A stretch of DNA of 64,000 nt from Halobacillus litoralis (GCF_009856445.1 NZ_WMFA01000001.1:682001-746000); one strand, 5' to 3'; positions 26,662 to 35,477 are shown, counted from the first letter of the stretch. Notes: generated by a model not told the origin, from the sequence alone. Translations and numbers: made by a program.

Positions 26662-26690
26662 ATGTTAGCAAGGGAAAGGATCGGTGTCAA
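26662..26690 (-). promoter_or_regulatory. Promoter of the SAM-riboswitch ketoacid operon
   Basis: On the minus strand TTGACA (26685-26690) and TAACAT (26662-26667) are exactly 17 bases apart. Transcription would begin near 26655, about 20 bases before aptamer B. Confidence 0.8.
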
Positions 26691-26804
26691 TGAATTTTGT
26701 AGAAAAGTGTGAAAATTTATTTTATTTGAGTCCTTTAGATATAGTGATGAAGCACAGATATTTTTATGTGTGAAGAAGAAAAATCTAAAAATTTTAAAAA
26801 CCTG

Positions 26805-26833
26805 TTGTAAAACGCTTTCACTTGATCTACAAT
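26805..26833 (+). promoter_or_regulatory. Promoter of the kdg operon with an embedded cre-like site
   Basis: TTGTAA (26805-26810) and TACAAT (26828-26833) are 17 bases apart. GTAAAACGCTTTCA at 26807-26820 fits 12 of 14 positions of the catabolite-response element and lies over the -35 and spacer, where CcpA would block RNA polymerase. Confidence 0.65.
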
Positions 26834-26845
26834 ACAACTAAATCG

Positions 26846-26869
26846 TTTTACTAAATCGGTTTAGTAAAA
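26846..26869. promoter_or_regulatory. LacI-type operator
   Basis: A 24-bp inverted repeat with 10-bp arms (TTTTACTAAA and its complement) around TCGG, the CpG-centred layout of LacI-family sites. A partial copy of the half-site (CTAAATCGTTTTA) precedes it. It lies 20 bases before the regulator's own start, so it probably mediates autoregulation of the operon. Confidence 0.75.
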
Positions 26870-26888
26870 AGAAATGTGGAGATTATTT

Positions 26889-27884
26889 ATGAAAAACGTA
26901 ACCATCGCTGACGTAGCCAAACAAGCACAAGTTTCCAAGAGTACGGTTTCCCAATATTTGAATAAACGATATGACTATATGGGAGAAAAAACAAAACAGC
27001 GCGTTCAGGAAGCTATCGATGTCCTAGGCTACCAGCCGAACATCGTCGCGAGAAGCTTAAAACAAAAATCAACGAAAACCATTGGGGTGATTGTCGCTAA
27101 TATTTTGCACAATTTCACCACCGAAGTCACACGAGCTATTGAAGATGTGTGTCATGAATCAGATTTTCATACCATCATTTGTAATGCGGATGATGATCCC
27201 CTTAAAGAGAAGCATTATATAGAAATGCTTCGAGCCAAGCAGGTGGATGGATTAATCATTTTCCCGACTGGGGATAACCGGGATCTATACCAAAAGATGA
27301 TCGACAGTTCTTACCCTGTCGTTTTTCTTGACAGAGATGTAAAAGGAATGAACGTACCGGCTGTCATGCTGGATAATGAGAAAGCATCTGAACTGGCGGT
27401 TGACCACTTCATTGACAGAGGGCGGCGCAGAATCGCTATGATGACGACATCAATCCTAAATCATGTAACACCAAGGATGGAACGGATTCAAGGATATGAG
27501 CAGGCATTGAAGAAGCATGAAATCCCTATTGATGAGACTTTGATCATCAGCTCCGAAACCGAGGACCTTCAACAGGAACTCGATGATCTGCTGAGACTGG
27601 ACACGCCCCCTGAAGCGATCCTTGCGGGGAACGATTTAGTTCTTATCGAAATTCTCAAATATGTGAAACAAAAGGGACTTAGGGTGCCGGAAGACCTCGC
27701 TATTATCGGAATTGATGATGTTTCATTTGCGAGTTTTTACACACCGACGCTAACAACGGTTGCTCAGCCGACTTTCCAAATGGGAAAGAAAGGGGCAGAA
27801 CTTCTTCTGAAAAAAATTAAGGAAAATACGGACGATCAACCCAATCGATTTCAACCGACCTTGATGGTGCGGGACTCTGTTTAA
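26889..27884 (+). CDS. kdgR: LacI-family repressor of the ketodeoxygluconate operon
   Basis: A 331-residue repressor. The N-terminal helix-turn-helix and hinge (IADVAKQAQVSKSTVSQYLN, then YQPNIVARSLKQK) are followed by a periplasmic-binding-protein-like effector domain (IGVIVANILHNFTTEV...). ATG 26889 is preferred over 26874 because GTGGAG lies seven bases ahead. It is the first gene of the operon and probably binds the palindrome just upstream, released by a sugar acid such as KDG. The KdgR name is inferred from its neighbours. Confidence 0.83.
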   Translation: MKNVTIADVAKQAQVSKSTVSQYLNKRYDYMGEKTKQRVQEAIDVLGYQPNIVARSLKQKSTKTIGVIVANILHNFTTEVTRAIEDVCHESDFHTIICNADDDPLKEKHYIEMLRAKQVDGLIIFPTGDNRDLYQKMIDSSYPVVFLDRDVKGMNVPAVMLDNEKASELAVDHFIDRGRRRIAMMTTSILNHVTPRMERIQGYEQALKKHEIPIDETLIISSETEDLQQELDDLLRLDTPPEAILAGNDLVLIEILKYVKQKGLRVPEDLAIIGIDDVSFASFYTPTLTTVAQPTFQMGKKGAELLLKKIKENTDDQPNRFQPTLMVRDSV

Positions 27885-27910
27885 GAGGTTTGAAGAAAGG
27901 AGGAAAAGAA

Positions 27911-28864
27911 ATGAAAGACGTCATGACTATTGGAGATGCCATGATTACATTCGATCCAACGAAAACTGGACCACTCCGTAATGTCCACTCATTTGAACGT
28001 AAAGCGGGAGGTGCAGAACTAAACTTTGCCATTGGTTGTTCTCGTCTGGGTCTTGATACTGGCTGGATCAGCCGCCTTGGTAAAGATGAATTCGGCAAAT
28101 ACATACGAAACTTTGCCAGAGGAGAAGGGGTGGATGTTTCCACTGTCAAGCTGATTGAGGGCTATCCTACCTCTCTCAATTTTAAAGAAATACGGGAAGA
28201 TGGGAGCGGGAGCACGTTTTATTATCGTTCTCAATCACCAACGAAGACACTGACTGAACAGACATTGGATGTGGAAGCGATTATGCGGACGAAGATCCTT
28301 CACATTACTGGTGTCTTCGCAGCGATCGACCCGGAGAAGAATTTGCGGTTATTAAAACGGGCGGTGACGATTGCTAAAGACCATGGCGCCCTCGTTTCCT
28401 TCGATCCGAACATCCGGCTTAAACTTTGGAATAAGGAGAAAGCACGCGAGTCTCTTACTCAGCTCCTCCCTTATGTCGACATCATGCTGACAGGTGTAGA
28501 AGAAGCGGAACTCCTTTTCGGAGTCAGCCAGCCGAATCGAATTGTAGAAGCATGTGAACGTTATGGAATCTCGACTGTCGCTATCAAACAAGGAGAGAAG
28601 GGGTCATTCGGATTTATGGATGGCCTATCAGTGACCATGCCATCGGCTCCCGTGAAGAAGGTCGTGGATACGGTTGGAGCAGGAGATGGGTTTGATGCAG
28701 GATTTATTTATGGGGTGCTGCAAGGATGGTCACTTGAAAGGATTTTACAATTCGCCAATACCATCGGGTCAATGGTCGTCAGCGTTTACGGGGATAATGA
28801 AGGGCTGCCGGAGCTTGAGGAAGTTCTTATCCAGCTTGGCGAAAAAGAACTGATTGAAAGGTAA
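27911..28864 (+). CDS. kdgK: 2-keto-3-deoxygluconate kinase (PfkB family)
   Basis: A 317-residue sugar kinase. The substrate-binding GGAELNFAIGCSRLG is near residues 32-46 and the catalytic PfkB signature VDTVGAGDGFDAGF with its Asp base is near 255-268. It would phosphorylate KDG to KDPG, the substrate of the aldolase encoded three genes later. ATG 27911 has AAGGAGG just upstream; an in-frame TTG at 27890 lacks one. It lies 26 bases after the repressor gene. Confidence 0.85.
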   Translation: MKDVMTIGDAMITFDPTKTGPLRNVHSFERKAGGAELNFAIGCSRLGLDTGWISRLGKDEFGKYIRNFARGEGVDVSTVKLIEGYPTSLNFKEIREDGSGSTFYYRSQSPTKTLTEQTLDVEAIMRTKILHITGVFAAIDPEKNLRLLKRAVTIAKDHGALVSFDPNIRLKLWNKEKARESLTQLLPYVDIMLTGVEEAELLFGVSQPNRIVEACERYGISTVAIKQGEKGSFGFMDGLSVTMPSAPVKKVVDTVGAGDGFDAGFIYGVLQGWSLERILQFANTIGSMVVSVYGDNEGLPELEEVLIQLGEKELIER

Positions 28865-28874
28865 GGTGAGAATC

Positions 28875-29528
28875 TTGAACCTTCAGCTGGCGTTAGATCG
28901 CATGACTAAAGAAGAGTGTTTCCAAGCCCTTGAAGATACAAAAGGCGCCATTGACTGGATTGAAATAGGCACCGGGGTCATCAAGGAATATGGGGTGTCG
29001 TTGATCAGAGAAATAAAGAAAGCGTTTCCGGATCAAACACTAGTTGCGGATATGAAAACATGTGATGCAGGAAAGCATGAAGCCGCCCAGGCCTTTGAAG
29101 CAGGAGCGGACATTACAACGGTGATGGCTTTTTCAGCTGATCAGACGATCAAGGATACATTGGAAGTTGCGCGTCGCTATGAGAGAAGAGTCATGATCGA
29201 TCTGTTGGGAGTGCAGGAAGAACAGCGGATCAAAGAATTGTGCGCCTTAGGCGTCGACCTCGTAAGTCTTCATTTCGGGAAGGATATGCAGGCGTCAGGG
29301 GAAATTCAGAGTGACGACCTTTTCTCTCTGGTTCAGGGATCGCATGTGGAAGTGGCGGTTGCCGGAGGAATCAACCCGGGTACCCTGCCTTCTATCCTGA
29401 AGAATAACCCGGACACGCTGATTGTCGGGAGCGCGATAACCAAGCAGAACGATCGACGGAGCGCCGCACTACAAATGAAAGGAATGATGATGGACCATGA
29501 AGCAGACCATTCAAACCGTCAGCGATGA
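28875..29528 (+). CDS. hxlA: 3-hexulose-6-phosphate synthase / orotidine-decarboxylase superfamily
   Basis: A 217-residue TIM barrel of the HPS/KGPDC group. The catalytic DMKTCDAGKHEA block near residue 59 and the phosphate-binding VAGGINPGTLP and VGSAIT near 168 and 188 are present. The start LQLALD after TTG 28875 matches known HPS proteins, and GGTGAG lies ahead. HPS joins formaldehyde and ribulose-5-phosphate; sister enzymes decarboxylate 3-keto-L-gulonate-6-phosphate. The His that usually reads VHTGYD is here LHFGKD, so the substrate may differ. It overlaps the next gene by 32 bases. Confidence 0.75.
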   Translation: MNLQLALDRMTKEECFQALEDTKGAIDWIEIGTGVIKEYGVSLIREIKKAFPDQTLVADMKTCDAGKHEAAQAFEAGADITTVMAFSADQTIKDTLEVARRYERRVMIDLLGVQEEQRIKELCALGVDLVSLHFGKDMQASGEIQSDDLFSLVQGSHVEVAVAGGINPGTLPSILKNNPDTLIVGSAITKQNDRRSAALQMKGMMMDHEADHSNRQR

Positions 29529-30051
29529 AATCAGCCATGTGCTTAAACAGGTGAATGTCAACGAGGCAGAAGCTTTATCGAATCAGCTGATCCAAGCAAA
29601 ACGCATCTTTATAGCAGGAGAAGGACGTTCCGGATTGATGGGAAAAGCATTCGCTATGAGACTCATGCATGCGGATTTCCAGGTTTTTGTATTAGGTGAA
29701 ACAATCACACCGAGCATCGAAGCGGAAGATTTGCTTGTTGTAATTTCCGGTTCAGGATCGACACAGTCGCTCAAACATTTTACAGAAAAGGCAAAAGAGG
29801 TCGGAGCGGTTGTCGCTGCGATCACGACAAACCCCTCCTCAACGATTGCTGAGTTGAGCGATCGGGTGCTCGCCGTACCTGCAGCGACTAAAAAGAGGCT
29901 GCCAGGAGAGCCGTCCACCATTCAGCCGCTTGGCAATCAGTTCGACCAATCCGTCCATCTCCTGTTGGATGCTGTCATCATCCATACATTAGATCAGAAA
30001 AATGGGTTGACGAATAACGAAATGGTTGAGCGTCATGCAAATTTAGAATAG
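29497..30051 (+). CDS. hxlB: 6-phospho-3-hexuloisomerase (SIS domain)
   Basis: A 184-residue single SIS-domain isomerase. The phosphosugar-binding AGEGRSGLMGKAFAMRLMH is near residues 33-51 and the VVISGSGST loop near 84. The QFDQSVHLLLDAV end is typical of PHI enzymes, which turn hexulose-6-phosphate into fructose-6-phosphate. Its start lies within hxlA. The pair is the known ribulose-monophosphate module, but inside a KDG operon its role may be sugar-acid related rather than formaldehyde fixation. Confidence 0.8.
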   Translation: MKQTIQTVSDEISHVLKQVNVNEAEALSNQLIQAKRIFIAGEGRSGLMGKAFAMRLMHADFQVFVLGETITPSIEAEDLLVVISGSGSTQSLKHFTEKAKEVGAVVAAITTNPSSTIAELSDRVLAVPAATKKRLPGEPSTIQPLGNQFDQSVHLLLDAVIIHTLDQKNGLTNNEMVERHANLE

Positions 30052-30061
30052 GGGGAAGCCA

Positions 30062-30718
30062 ATGAATAGATTAGCTCGCATTCAACAGGCACGCATCGTT
30101 CCGGTTATCCGGAAAGCAGATGAAGCCAATATTCTCTGTATCACTGAAGCACTCGTAGACGGAGGGATCAAGGCCATTGAAATCACCGCAGAAACACCAA
30201 AAGCAGCGGAACTCATCTCTAAAGCTTCTGAACAAGTTCAAGGGAGAGCGCTTATTGGAGCAGGAACCGTTCTTGATTCTCAAACCGCAAAACACATGAT
30301 CGAAGCGGGCGCAGACTTCATCGTCGCTCCAACGCTCAATGTAGAAACGATTCAACTTTCCAATCGTTACGGAGTGCCATGCATCCCCGGGGTTTTTACA
30401 CCAACGGAAATCCAGACAGCTCTTGATGCTGGAGCTCAAATGGTAAAACTGTTCCCAGCAGGCATTCTCGGACCTGATTATATTAAAAATGTTCACGGTC
30501 CCCTGCCACAGGCGTCCATCATGGCCACCGGTGGAATCCACTTGGATAATATGATGGACTATTTTAAAAAAGGGGCTGAGGTCGTAGGGATCGGCAGTCA
30601 GTTGGTCAAGCCGGAAGCTCTCAAAACCGAAGCCGATTACTCAGCTTTGCAGTCATTGGCAATGTCGTATGTCCAGAAAACAGAAAGAATCAATGAGAAA
30701 CTTGCCGCGCATTTGTAA
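30062..30718 (+). CDS. kdgA: KDPG (2-keto-3-deoxy-6-phosphogluconate) aldolase
   Basis: A 218-residue class I aldolase that splits KDPG into pyruvate and glyceraldehyde-3-phosphate. The Schiff-base lysine is in MVKLFPAG near residue 133, the general acid E43 is in IEITAETP and the phosphate loop is near MATGGIHLDN. Length is normal. With kdgK it completes the lower Entner-Doudoroff-type route. It lies ten bases after hxlB. Confidence 0.87.
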   Translation: MNRLARIQQARIVPVIRKADEANILCITEALVDGGIKAIEITAETPKAAELISKASEQVQGRALIGAGTVLDSQTAKHMIEAGADFIVAPTLNVETIQLSNRYGVPCIPGVFTPTEIQTALDAGAQMVKLFPAGILGPDYIKNVHGPLPQASIMATGGIHLDNMMDYFKKGAEVVGIGSQLVKPEALKTEADYSALQSLAMSYVQKTERINEKLAAHL

Positions 30719-30746
30719 GCGGATTCAAATGAAGGAGGAACAGAAC

Positions 30747-31772
30747 ATGAAGAAGTCTCTATCACTTTTATTGTTTATGTTGTTTGCAGGGGTATTCGTA
30801 CTGGCCGGTTGCAGCGGGGAAGAAGAGGCAAATGGAGAATCAGGGGATGGTAAATTAAAAATTGTTGCCGCACATAATCAAACGTCACCAGAAAACCCAT
30901 ATCAGATTGGTATGGAAGCCTTCAAAGAATCAGCAGAAAGCTCTGATGCTAACATTGAAGTCGAAGTCCATGCCGGAACACTGGGTACCAGCGAATCTGA
31001 ACTTGTTGAAAAGCTGAAACTGGGAGCCGCTGACGTTGTACTTGTATCCCCAGGGTTCATGTCTGGTACGGGAATCAAACCCATCGACCTGTTCGCCCTT
31101 CCATACGTATTCGACAGCTATGACCACTGGGAAAGTGTCGTGGATGGTGAAGTCGGAGAAGAGATGGCGGAGATCGTCAAGGAAGAATCCAACAATGATT
31201 TCAAACTGCTTGGTTACTGGTCTGCTGGCGTCCGTCATTATTACGGGAAGAAACCATTGGAATCCATGGATGATTTGAAAGGTCTGAAATTCCGTACCCA
31301 AACGTCTGGCGCGGTCGCCAACTATTGGGAACAAACGGGAGCTGTACCGACATCTGTGGCCTGGGGTGAACTGTATCAAGGCCTCCAGCAGGGAGTTGTC
31401 GATGCTTCTGAAAACTCTTACCCATACTTCGTTCAAGAAAACCATCACAAAACCGATAACGGAAAATATGTAACCGAAACGGCTCACGATTACACTACTC
31501 GTTTCTTATTGATTAATGGGAAGAAGTTTGAGAACTATTCTGAGGAACAGAAACAAGCGATTCTTGAAGCCGCTGAAGCGTCTGTGGAAAAAGAACGCGA
31601 AGCTGTATATGCACAGGAAGAAGAGTACAAGCAGCAAGCGATTGAAGATGGAGCGGAAGTGAATGAAATTGACCGTCAGCCATTCATCGACCTTGCTGAA
31701 CCGATTCTTCAAGAACGCGCGGAAGAAATCGGAGCAACGGATCTACTGGAAAAAATCAATGATATGAAATAA
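30747..31772 (+). CDS. dctP: TRAP transporter substrate-binding lipoprotein
   Basis: A 341-residue extracytoplasmic solute receptor. It has a lipoprotein signal with lipobox LAGC (cysteine near residue 21) and a linker rich in Glu and Gly. The DctP fold follows, with the ligand-contact region GLKFRTQTSGAVANYWEQ near 178 and WGELYQGLQQGVVDASENS. ATG 30747 has GAAGGAGGAA upstream; the longer frame from 30669 would overlap kdgA. The ligand is probably a sugar acid, by context. Confidence 0.88.
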   Translation: MKKSLSLLLFMLFAGVFVLAGCSGEEEANGESGDGKLKIVAAHNQTSPENPYQIGMEAFKESAESSDANIEVEVHAGTLGTSESELVEKLKLGAADVVLVSPGFMSGTGIKPIDLFALPYVFDSYDHWESVVDGEVGEEMAEIVKEESNNDFKLLGYWSAGVRHYYGKKPLESMDDLKGLKFRTQTSGAVANYWEQTGAVPTSVAWGELYQGLQQGVVDASENSYPYFVQENHHKTDNGKYVTETAHDYTTRFLLINGKKFENYSEEQKQAILEAAEASVEKEREAVYAQEEEYKQQAIEDGAEVNEIDRQPFIDLAEPILQERAEEIGATDLLEKINDMK

Positions 31773-31786
31773 AGATAGAAGGATGC

Positions 31787-31805
31787 GGGCATCTCACGGA
31801 TGCCC
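31787..31805 (+). other. Stem-loop between dctP and dctQ
   Basis: GGGCATC and GATGCCC pair around five bases, without a T-run. Such stems after a binding-protein gene usually favour more receptor than permease by protecting or partly ending the upstream message. Confidence 0.55.
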
Positions 31806-31843
31806 TTCCCTTATATCTTCTTTGAGAAGGAGGTAACCAACCA

Positions 31844-32320
31844 ATGATTAAATGGCTAGAAAGAATCCAGCTGACCATCGGAGTCCTGTTCCTGCTCACT
31901 TTTTTTGTTACGATCGTGATTCAAGTCATCACCCGTATCTCAGGTGTCTCCGCTATTTGGACAGAGGAAGTCGCCACCTATTCCTTCATATGGTCGGTCT
32001 TCATGGGCGCAGCTGTCATGCTGAACCGCCGCGAACACTTTCAATTTGATTTCTTGTTGAAAAAGCTGAAAGGAAAGAGTAAAAACAGTCTCTTTCTCTT
32101 CAATGATCTCCTGTTGTTAGCCTTCAGCTTAGCTATCTTTTATTTCGGCATTCAAGCCGTACAGAATTTCTGGAGCTACACCTGGACTTCCCTCGAGCAA
32201 ATGAAAATGGGTTACGTTTGGATCTCCATCCCTATTATGGGCGCGACCATGTCCATCTACACGATTGCCCACATTTTCCGTAATATCAAAAACTTCAATA
32301 GCGAGGAGGTCACCGAATGA
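31844..32320 (+). CDS. dctQ: TRAP transporter small permease
   Basis: A 158-residue protein with four hydrophobic segments, the DctQ layout; WTEEVATYSFIWSVFMGAAVMLNRREHF in the middle is the family's conserved stretch. AAGGAGG precedes the start. It joins DctM in the membrane to couple sodium flow to uptake of the DctP ligand. Its stop overlaps the start of dctM by four bases. Confidence 0.87.
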   Translation: MIKWLERIQLTIGVLFLLTFFVTIVIQVITRISGVSAIWTEEVATYSFIWSVFMGAAVMLNRREHFQFDFLLKKLKGKSKNSLFLFNDLLLLAFSLAIFYFGIQAVQNFWSYTWTSLEQMKMGYVWISIPIMGATMSIYTIAHIFRNIKNFNSEEVTE

Positions 32321-33606
32321 TTGGTCCACTGTTAGTCATCATGTTCGTCCTGCTTATGTTCATCGGCATTCCGATCGCATTTGTCATAGGAATCATCGCA
32401 ATGGTTGGTATTATCAATGTTCCTTATATCCCGGAAGTCACCGTTCCTGTAAAAATGCTTAATGGACTGGATTCATTCGTCCTGCTGGCTGTTCCGTTAT
32501 TCATCCTTGCCGCAAACCTGATGAATAGTGGGCAGATTTCGCAGAAACTGATCGACTTCGCCTTGTCGATGGTCGGCCACATCCGTGGTGGACTCGCTCA
32601 TGCGAACATTCTCGTCTCGATGTTGTTCGCTGGTGTATCCGGGGCCTCTCAAGCAGATACAGCTGGGGTGGGGAAAATTTTGATCCCTAACATGAAAAAG
32701 CAGGGCTATGACACGGGTACGGCTGTCGGAGTAACCGCTGCTTCTTCAACGATTGGTGTCATCATCCCGCCAAGTATCCCGATGATCATCTATGCAGGAC
32801 TGACCAATGTTTCCGTCGGAGCCCTGTTCCTCGTCGGTATTATTCCCGGCGTGCTGATCGGTTTAAGTATGATGGTGATTGTCTATATTCTCGCTTTGAA
32901 ACGAGGCTACCCTGTCTATCAAAAAGCCTCCATGTCAAATTTCATTAAGAAGTTCCTGGATACTATTCCAGCTATGTTCACGCCGATCATCTTAATTGGT
33001 GGAATCATTACAGGCATCTTCACTGCGACTGAAGCTGCTGCCTTTGCCTCAATCTATACAGTCATTGTCGGTATGTTCTATTACAAAACACTGAAACTGA
33101 AGGACTTCCCAAAGATCCTTGTTGATACGTTGACATTGAGCTCCCTTTCCCTTTTCGCTCTAGCCGCTGCCAATGCCTTGGGCGAACTGATGAGTTACTA
33201 CCAACTGTCTGTATGGGCGGAACAATTCTTTGCTAATAACATCAATAGCAAGTGGGTTTTCTTATTGATTATCATAGCCTTCTTCTTATTTGTAGGGACG
33301 TTCATGGATGCCATCCCGGCGATGATTTTATTCATTCCAGTCGTCCTGCCTGTAGCGATTACGTTTGACATCAGCCCAATTCTTCTTGGAATCATTACGA
33401 TCATGACTCTTGCTGTCGGTCTCGTTACACCGCCTTACGGATTGTGTTTACTCCTGGCAGCGAAGATAGGAAAGCTGCCTATTGAACGCTCCTTTAAAGC
33501 GGTTATTCCCTACATCACCGTCGTTGTCGTTGTGTTGATCGTGGTAGCATTTATCCCAAGTGTTGCATTTTTCGTTCCAGAAATGATCAATCCAAACCTT
33601 TTTTAA
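32317..33606 (+). CDS. dctM: TRAP transporter large permease
   Basis: A 429-residue membrane protein with about 12 hydrophobic segments. Conserved DctM signatures are FILAANLMNSGQISQKLIDFA, MLFAGVSGASQADTAGVG and the SSTIGVIIPPSIPMIIYA stretch. The VTPPYGLCLLLAAKIG region near the C-terminus is the part matched by the remnant at 11114-11335, but the two differ, so the remnant is not a copy of this gene. A terminator follows at 33640. Confidence 0.88.
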   Translation: MIGPLLVIMFVLLMFIGIPIAFVIGIIAMVGIINVPYIPEVTVPVKMLNGLDSFVLLAVPLFILAANLMNSGQISQKLIDFALSMVGHIRGGLAHANILVSMLFAGVSGASQADTAGVGKILIPNMKKQGYDTGTAVGVTAASSTIGVIIPPSIPMIIYAGLTNVSVGALFLVGIIPGVLIGLSMMVIVYILALKRGYPVYQKASMSNFIKKFLDTIPAMFTPIILIGGIITGIFTATEAAAFASIYTVIVGMFYYKTLKLKDFPKILVDTLTLSSLSLFALAAANALGELMSYYQLSVWAEQFFANNINSKWVFLLIIIAFFLFVGTFMDAIPAMILFIPVVLPVAITFDISPILLGIITIMTLAVGLVTPPYGLCLLLAAKIGKLPIERSFKAVIPYITVVVVVLIVVAFIPSVAFFVPEMINPNLF

Positions 33607-33639
33607 GGAAATAGGTTCATAAAGTTATAGGAATTAGAT

Positions 33640-33682
33640 GGTGAGATCAGAAAGGTATTTTCTGATCTCACCTGTTTCTTTT
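33640..33682 (+). terminator. Terminator of the kdg-TRAP operon
   Basis: GGTGAGATCAGAAA (33640-33653) pairs perfectly with its complement at 33659-33672, followed by TGTTTCTTTT. Confidence 0.88.
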
Positions 33683-33783
33683 GTTGAACACAAATAAAAA
33701 AATCGGTTCCACTACTGACCCAGCAAGAAAAAGGCGTACTACGAATGAGTTCGAAGGGGCTACTGAAAAGTTCCCCACAGAAA

Positions 33784-33817
33784 AACACCCCTAAGTGATC
33801 GACTACTTAGGGGTGTT
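33784..33817 (-). terminator. Terminator of the CWB2 surface protein gene
   Basis: A 13-bp stem AACACCCCTAAGT with its complement; on the minus strand it is followed by TTTT. Confidence 0.85.
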
Positions 33818-33826
33818 TAGCGTTAA

Positions 33827-35254
33827 CTATTCAAATAACTCCAGAATCTCTTCCTCAACATTTTCACTGACAGCTGCCGTGCCGCCAAAAATAGTGAAGT
33901 AGAAGGTTTCGTTCTTAACAAAATAATCTTTCACCTCAGGGGAGAGGTAATTGGTAGGAGTCAACAATAACGGTTCACCATACGTATAAGTTGCTCCTGC
34001 AAGAGCGTCTGCAAAGTCCGCTCCAGTTGCGATATTCACAAACTGCGGTTCCAGTTCGAAATGCTCAGCGATAGCAATCGATGTGCTGTATCTGTTCTTC
34101 CCTGAAATTCGCTCAGGATCAGGAAGTTGAGAGAAAACCTTTTGATCGACAACCCCGGAACCTCCTACGACATAGGTGAAGTCGTAATCATTCATGGCCT
34201 GCTTCGTAGCTTCCGGAAGTTTACTTTTTTCTGTTAAAAGAATCGGCATCATGTTGCTCGCAGCTACAGGTGCAATGGAAAGGGCATCAGGGAAGTTTCT
34301 TCCGTATGCGACCACGGCTCCCTCACTAGGTGGAAGCACTTCAGCAATGGCCGTTGCGGTTTCATACCGGTCAGCTCCTGAAATTCTTTCGACATCCAAT
34401 CCTAATTTCACAAGGGAGTTTTCAACATCTTTGGAAATAGCCCCTGTTCCACCAAGGATCGTGACATGCTTGGCACCTAACACATCAATCGTTGATTTCG
34501 TAATCTGCGGAAGAGCGTTTTTCCTCGTTAATAGAATCGGAGCATCATAGTAGAAAGCCAGTGGTGCACCTGCAAGCGCATCAGGGAAATCGGCTCCTGT
34601 TGCCAGGATGATATGATCGTTTGGATACCCACCACTTCGACGTACAGCGATCGCTGCTGCGGTATGATAGCGGTCTTCTCCGGCGATACGGTCAATGTAT
34701 GGTTCCTCTTCAATAACAAAAGGACTCAACATATACGTTTCCCCATTATTCAAGTCAGCTAAATCAGAAACCTCAAGATAATAGACTCCCGGGTTCAAAT
34801 AAAACCCACCCGCAAATCCATACTCGTCGCTATCTTTAAAATAGCTATCCATTTCTTCACCAGTGGAGTTATAAACATTTACATTCAGCTGCATGTTGGT
34901 TTCATCTACATCCATAGAGAAGAGAGAGACAGAGAGATCCACTTCTTCATCTCCATTGATTTCAATCTTGTAATAATCCTTATCACCCTTAGTGAATGTA
35001 CCTACGGCGAGATCCTCCGTGGTTATATGATTGGCTTGAGCCATGGTGTTATTCGGTTCTTCTTCTTCAAAGGCACCCCAATCATTGTAACCGAGCAATT
35101 CTACTTCCTGTGCATTGGGAACCTGCTTCTGCTTCTTGAAATCTTCCAAACTCTTAAATGGTGTTTCGCTTGTTGCAAGGGCGGGAGTAGTGAATAAAGT
35201 AGACGTTAATAGAGCAGCAACTGTAAAACCAACAAATTTTTTCACTCGTTTCAT
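33827..35254 (-). CDS. Secreted surface protein: PPC-like domain plus three CWB2 repeats
   Basis: A 475-residue exported protein. A signal peptide occupies about residues 1-28 (cut after ALA). An N-terminal beta domain resembling the bacterial pre-peptidase C-terminal type (EEEPNNTMAQANHI... DKDYYKIEINGDEEVDLSVSLF) lies near 65-190. Three cell-wall-binding 2 repeats follow (each begins RI-[AS]-G-x-[DN]-RY-x-T-A and contains a FPDALAGAPLA-like or ILGGTGAIS-like piece). It is held on the wall non-covalently. ATG 35254 has AAAGGGG close by; an ATG at 35278 in frame has no such site. No catalytic domain is seen. Confidence 0.85.
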   Translation of the reverse strand: MKRVKKFVGFTVAALLTSTLFTTPALATSETPFKSLEDFKKQKQVPNAQEVELLGYNDWGAFEEEEPNNTMAQANHITTEDLAVGTFTKGDKDYYKIEINGDEEVDLSVSLFSMDVDETNMQLNVNVYNSTGEEMDSYFKDSDEYGFAGGFYLNPGVYYLEVSDLADLNNGETYMLSPFVIEEEPYIDRIAGEDRYHTAAAIAVRRSGGYPNDHIILATGADFPDALAGAPLAFYYDAPILLTRKNALPQITKSTIDVLGAKHVTILGGTGAISKDVENSLVKLGLDVERISGADRYETATAIAEVLPPSEGAVVAYGRNFPDALSIAPVAASNMMPILLTEKSKLPEATKQAMNDYDFTYVVGGSGVVDQKVFSQLPDPERISGKNRYSTSIAIAEHFELEPQFVNIATGADFADALAGATYTYGEPLLLTPTNYLSPEVKDYFVKNETFYFTIFGGTAAVSENVEEEILELFE

Positions 35255-35443
35255 TTTCCCCTTTACTTTTAACTTCATTAGGACTTAAGCAACAGTGCAA
35301 CCGCTTACTATACTTCTCTCATCACCTTCCATTCGAGTTCACTAAAAGGATTATAAATCAGTCCTCGAAGTAAAGCTATCTATTTTTTATGACAAATATC
35401 GACTTCAAAAGCTTTATGATTTATAACCCCTTTTTTAATGTCC

Positions 35444-35477
35444 AAATAAAATGACCCCGGTCCATTACCGAGGTCAT
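35444..35477 (-). terminator. Terminator of the signalling peptide gene
   Basis: On the minus strand ATGACCTCGGT pairs with ACCGGGGTCAT (one G-U) and is followed by TTTATTT. Confidence 0.8.
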
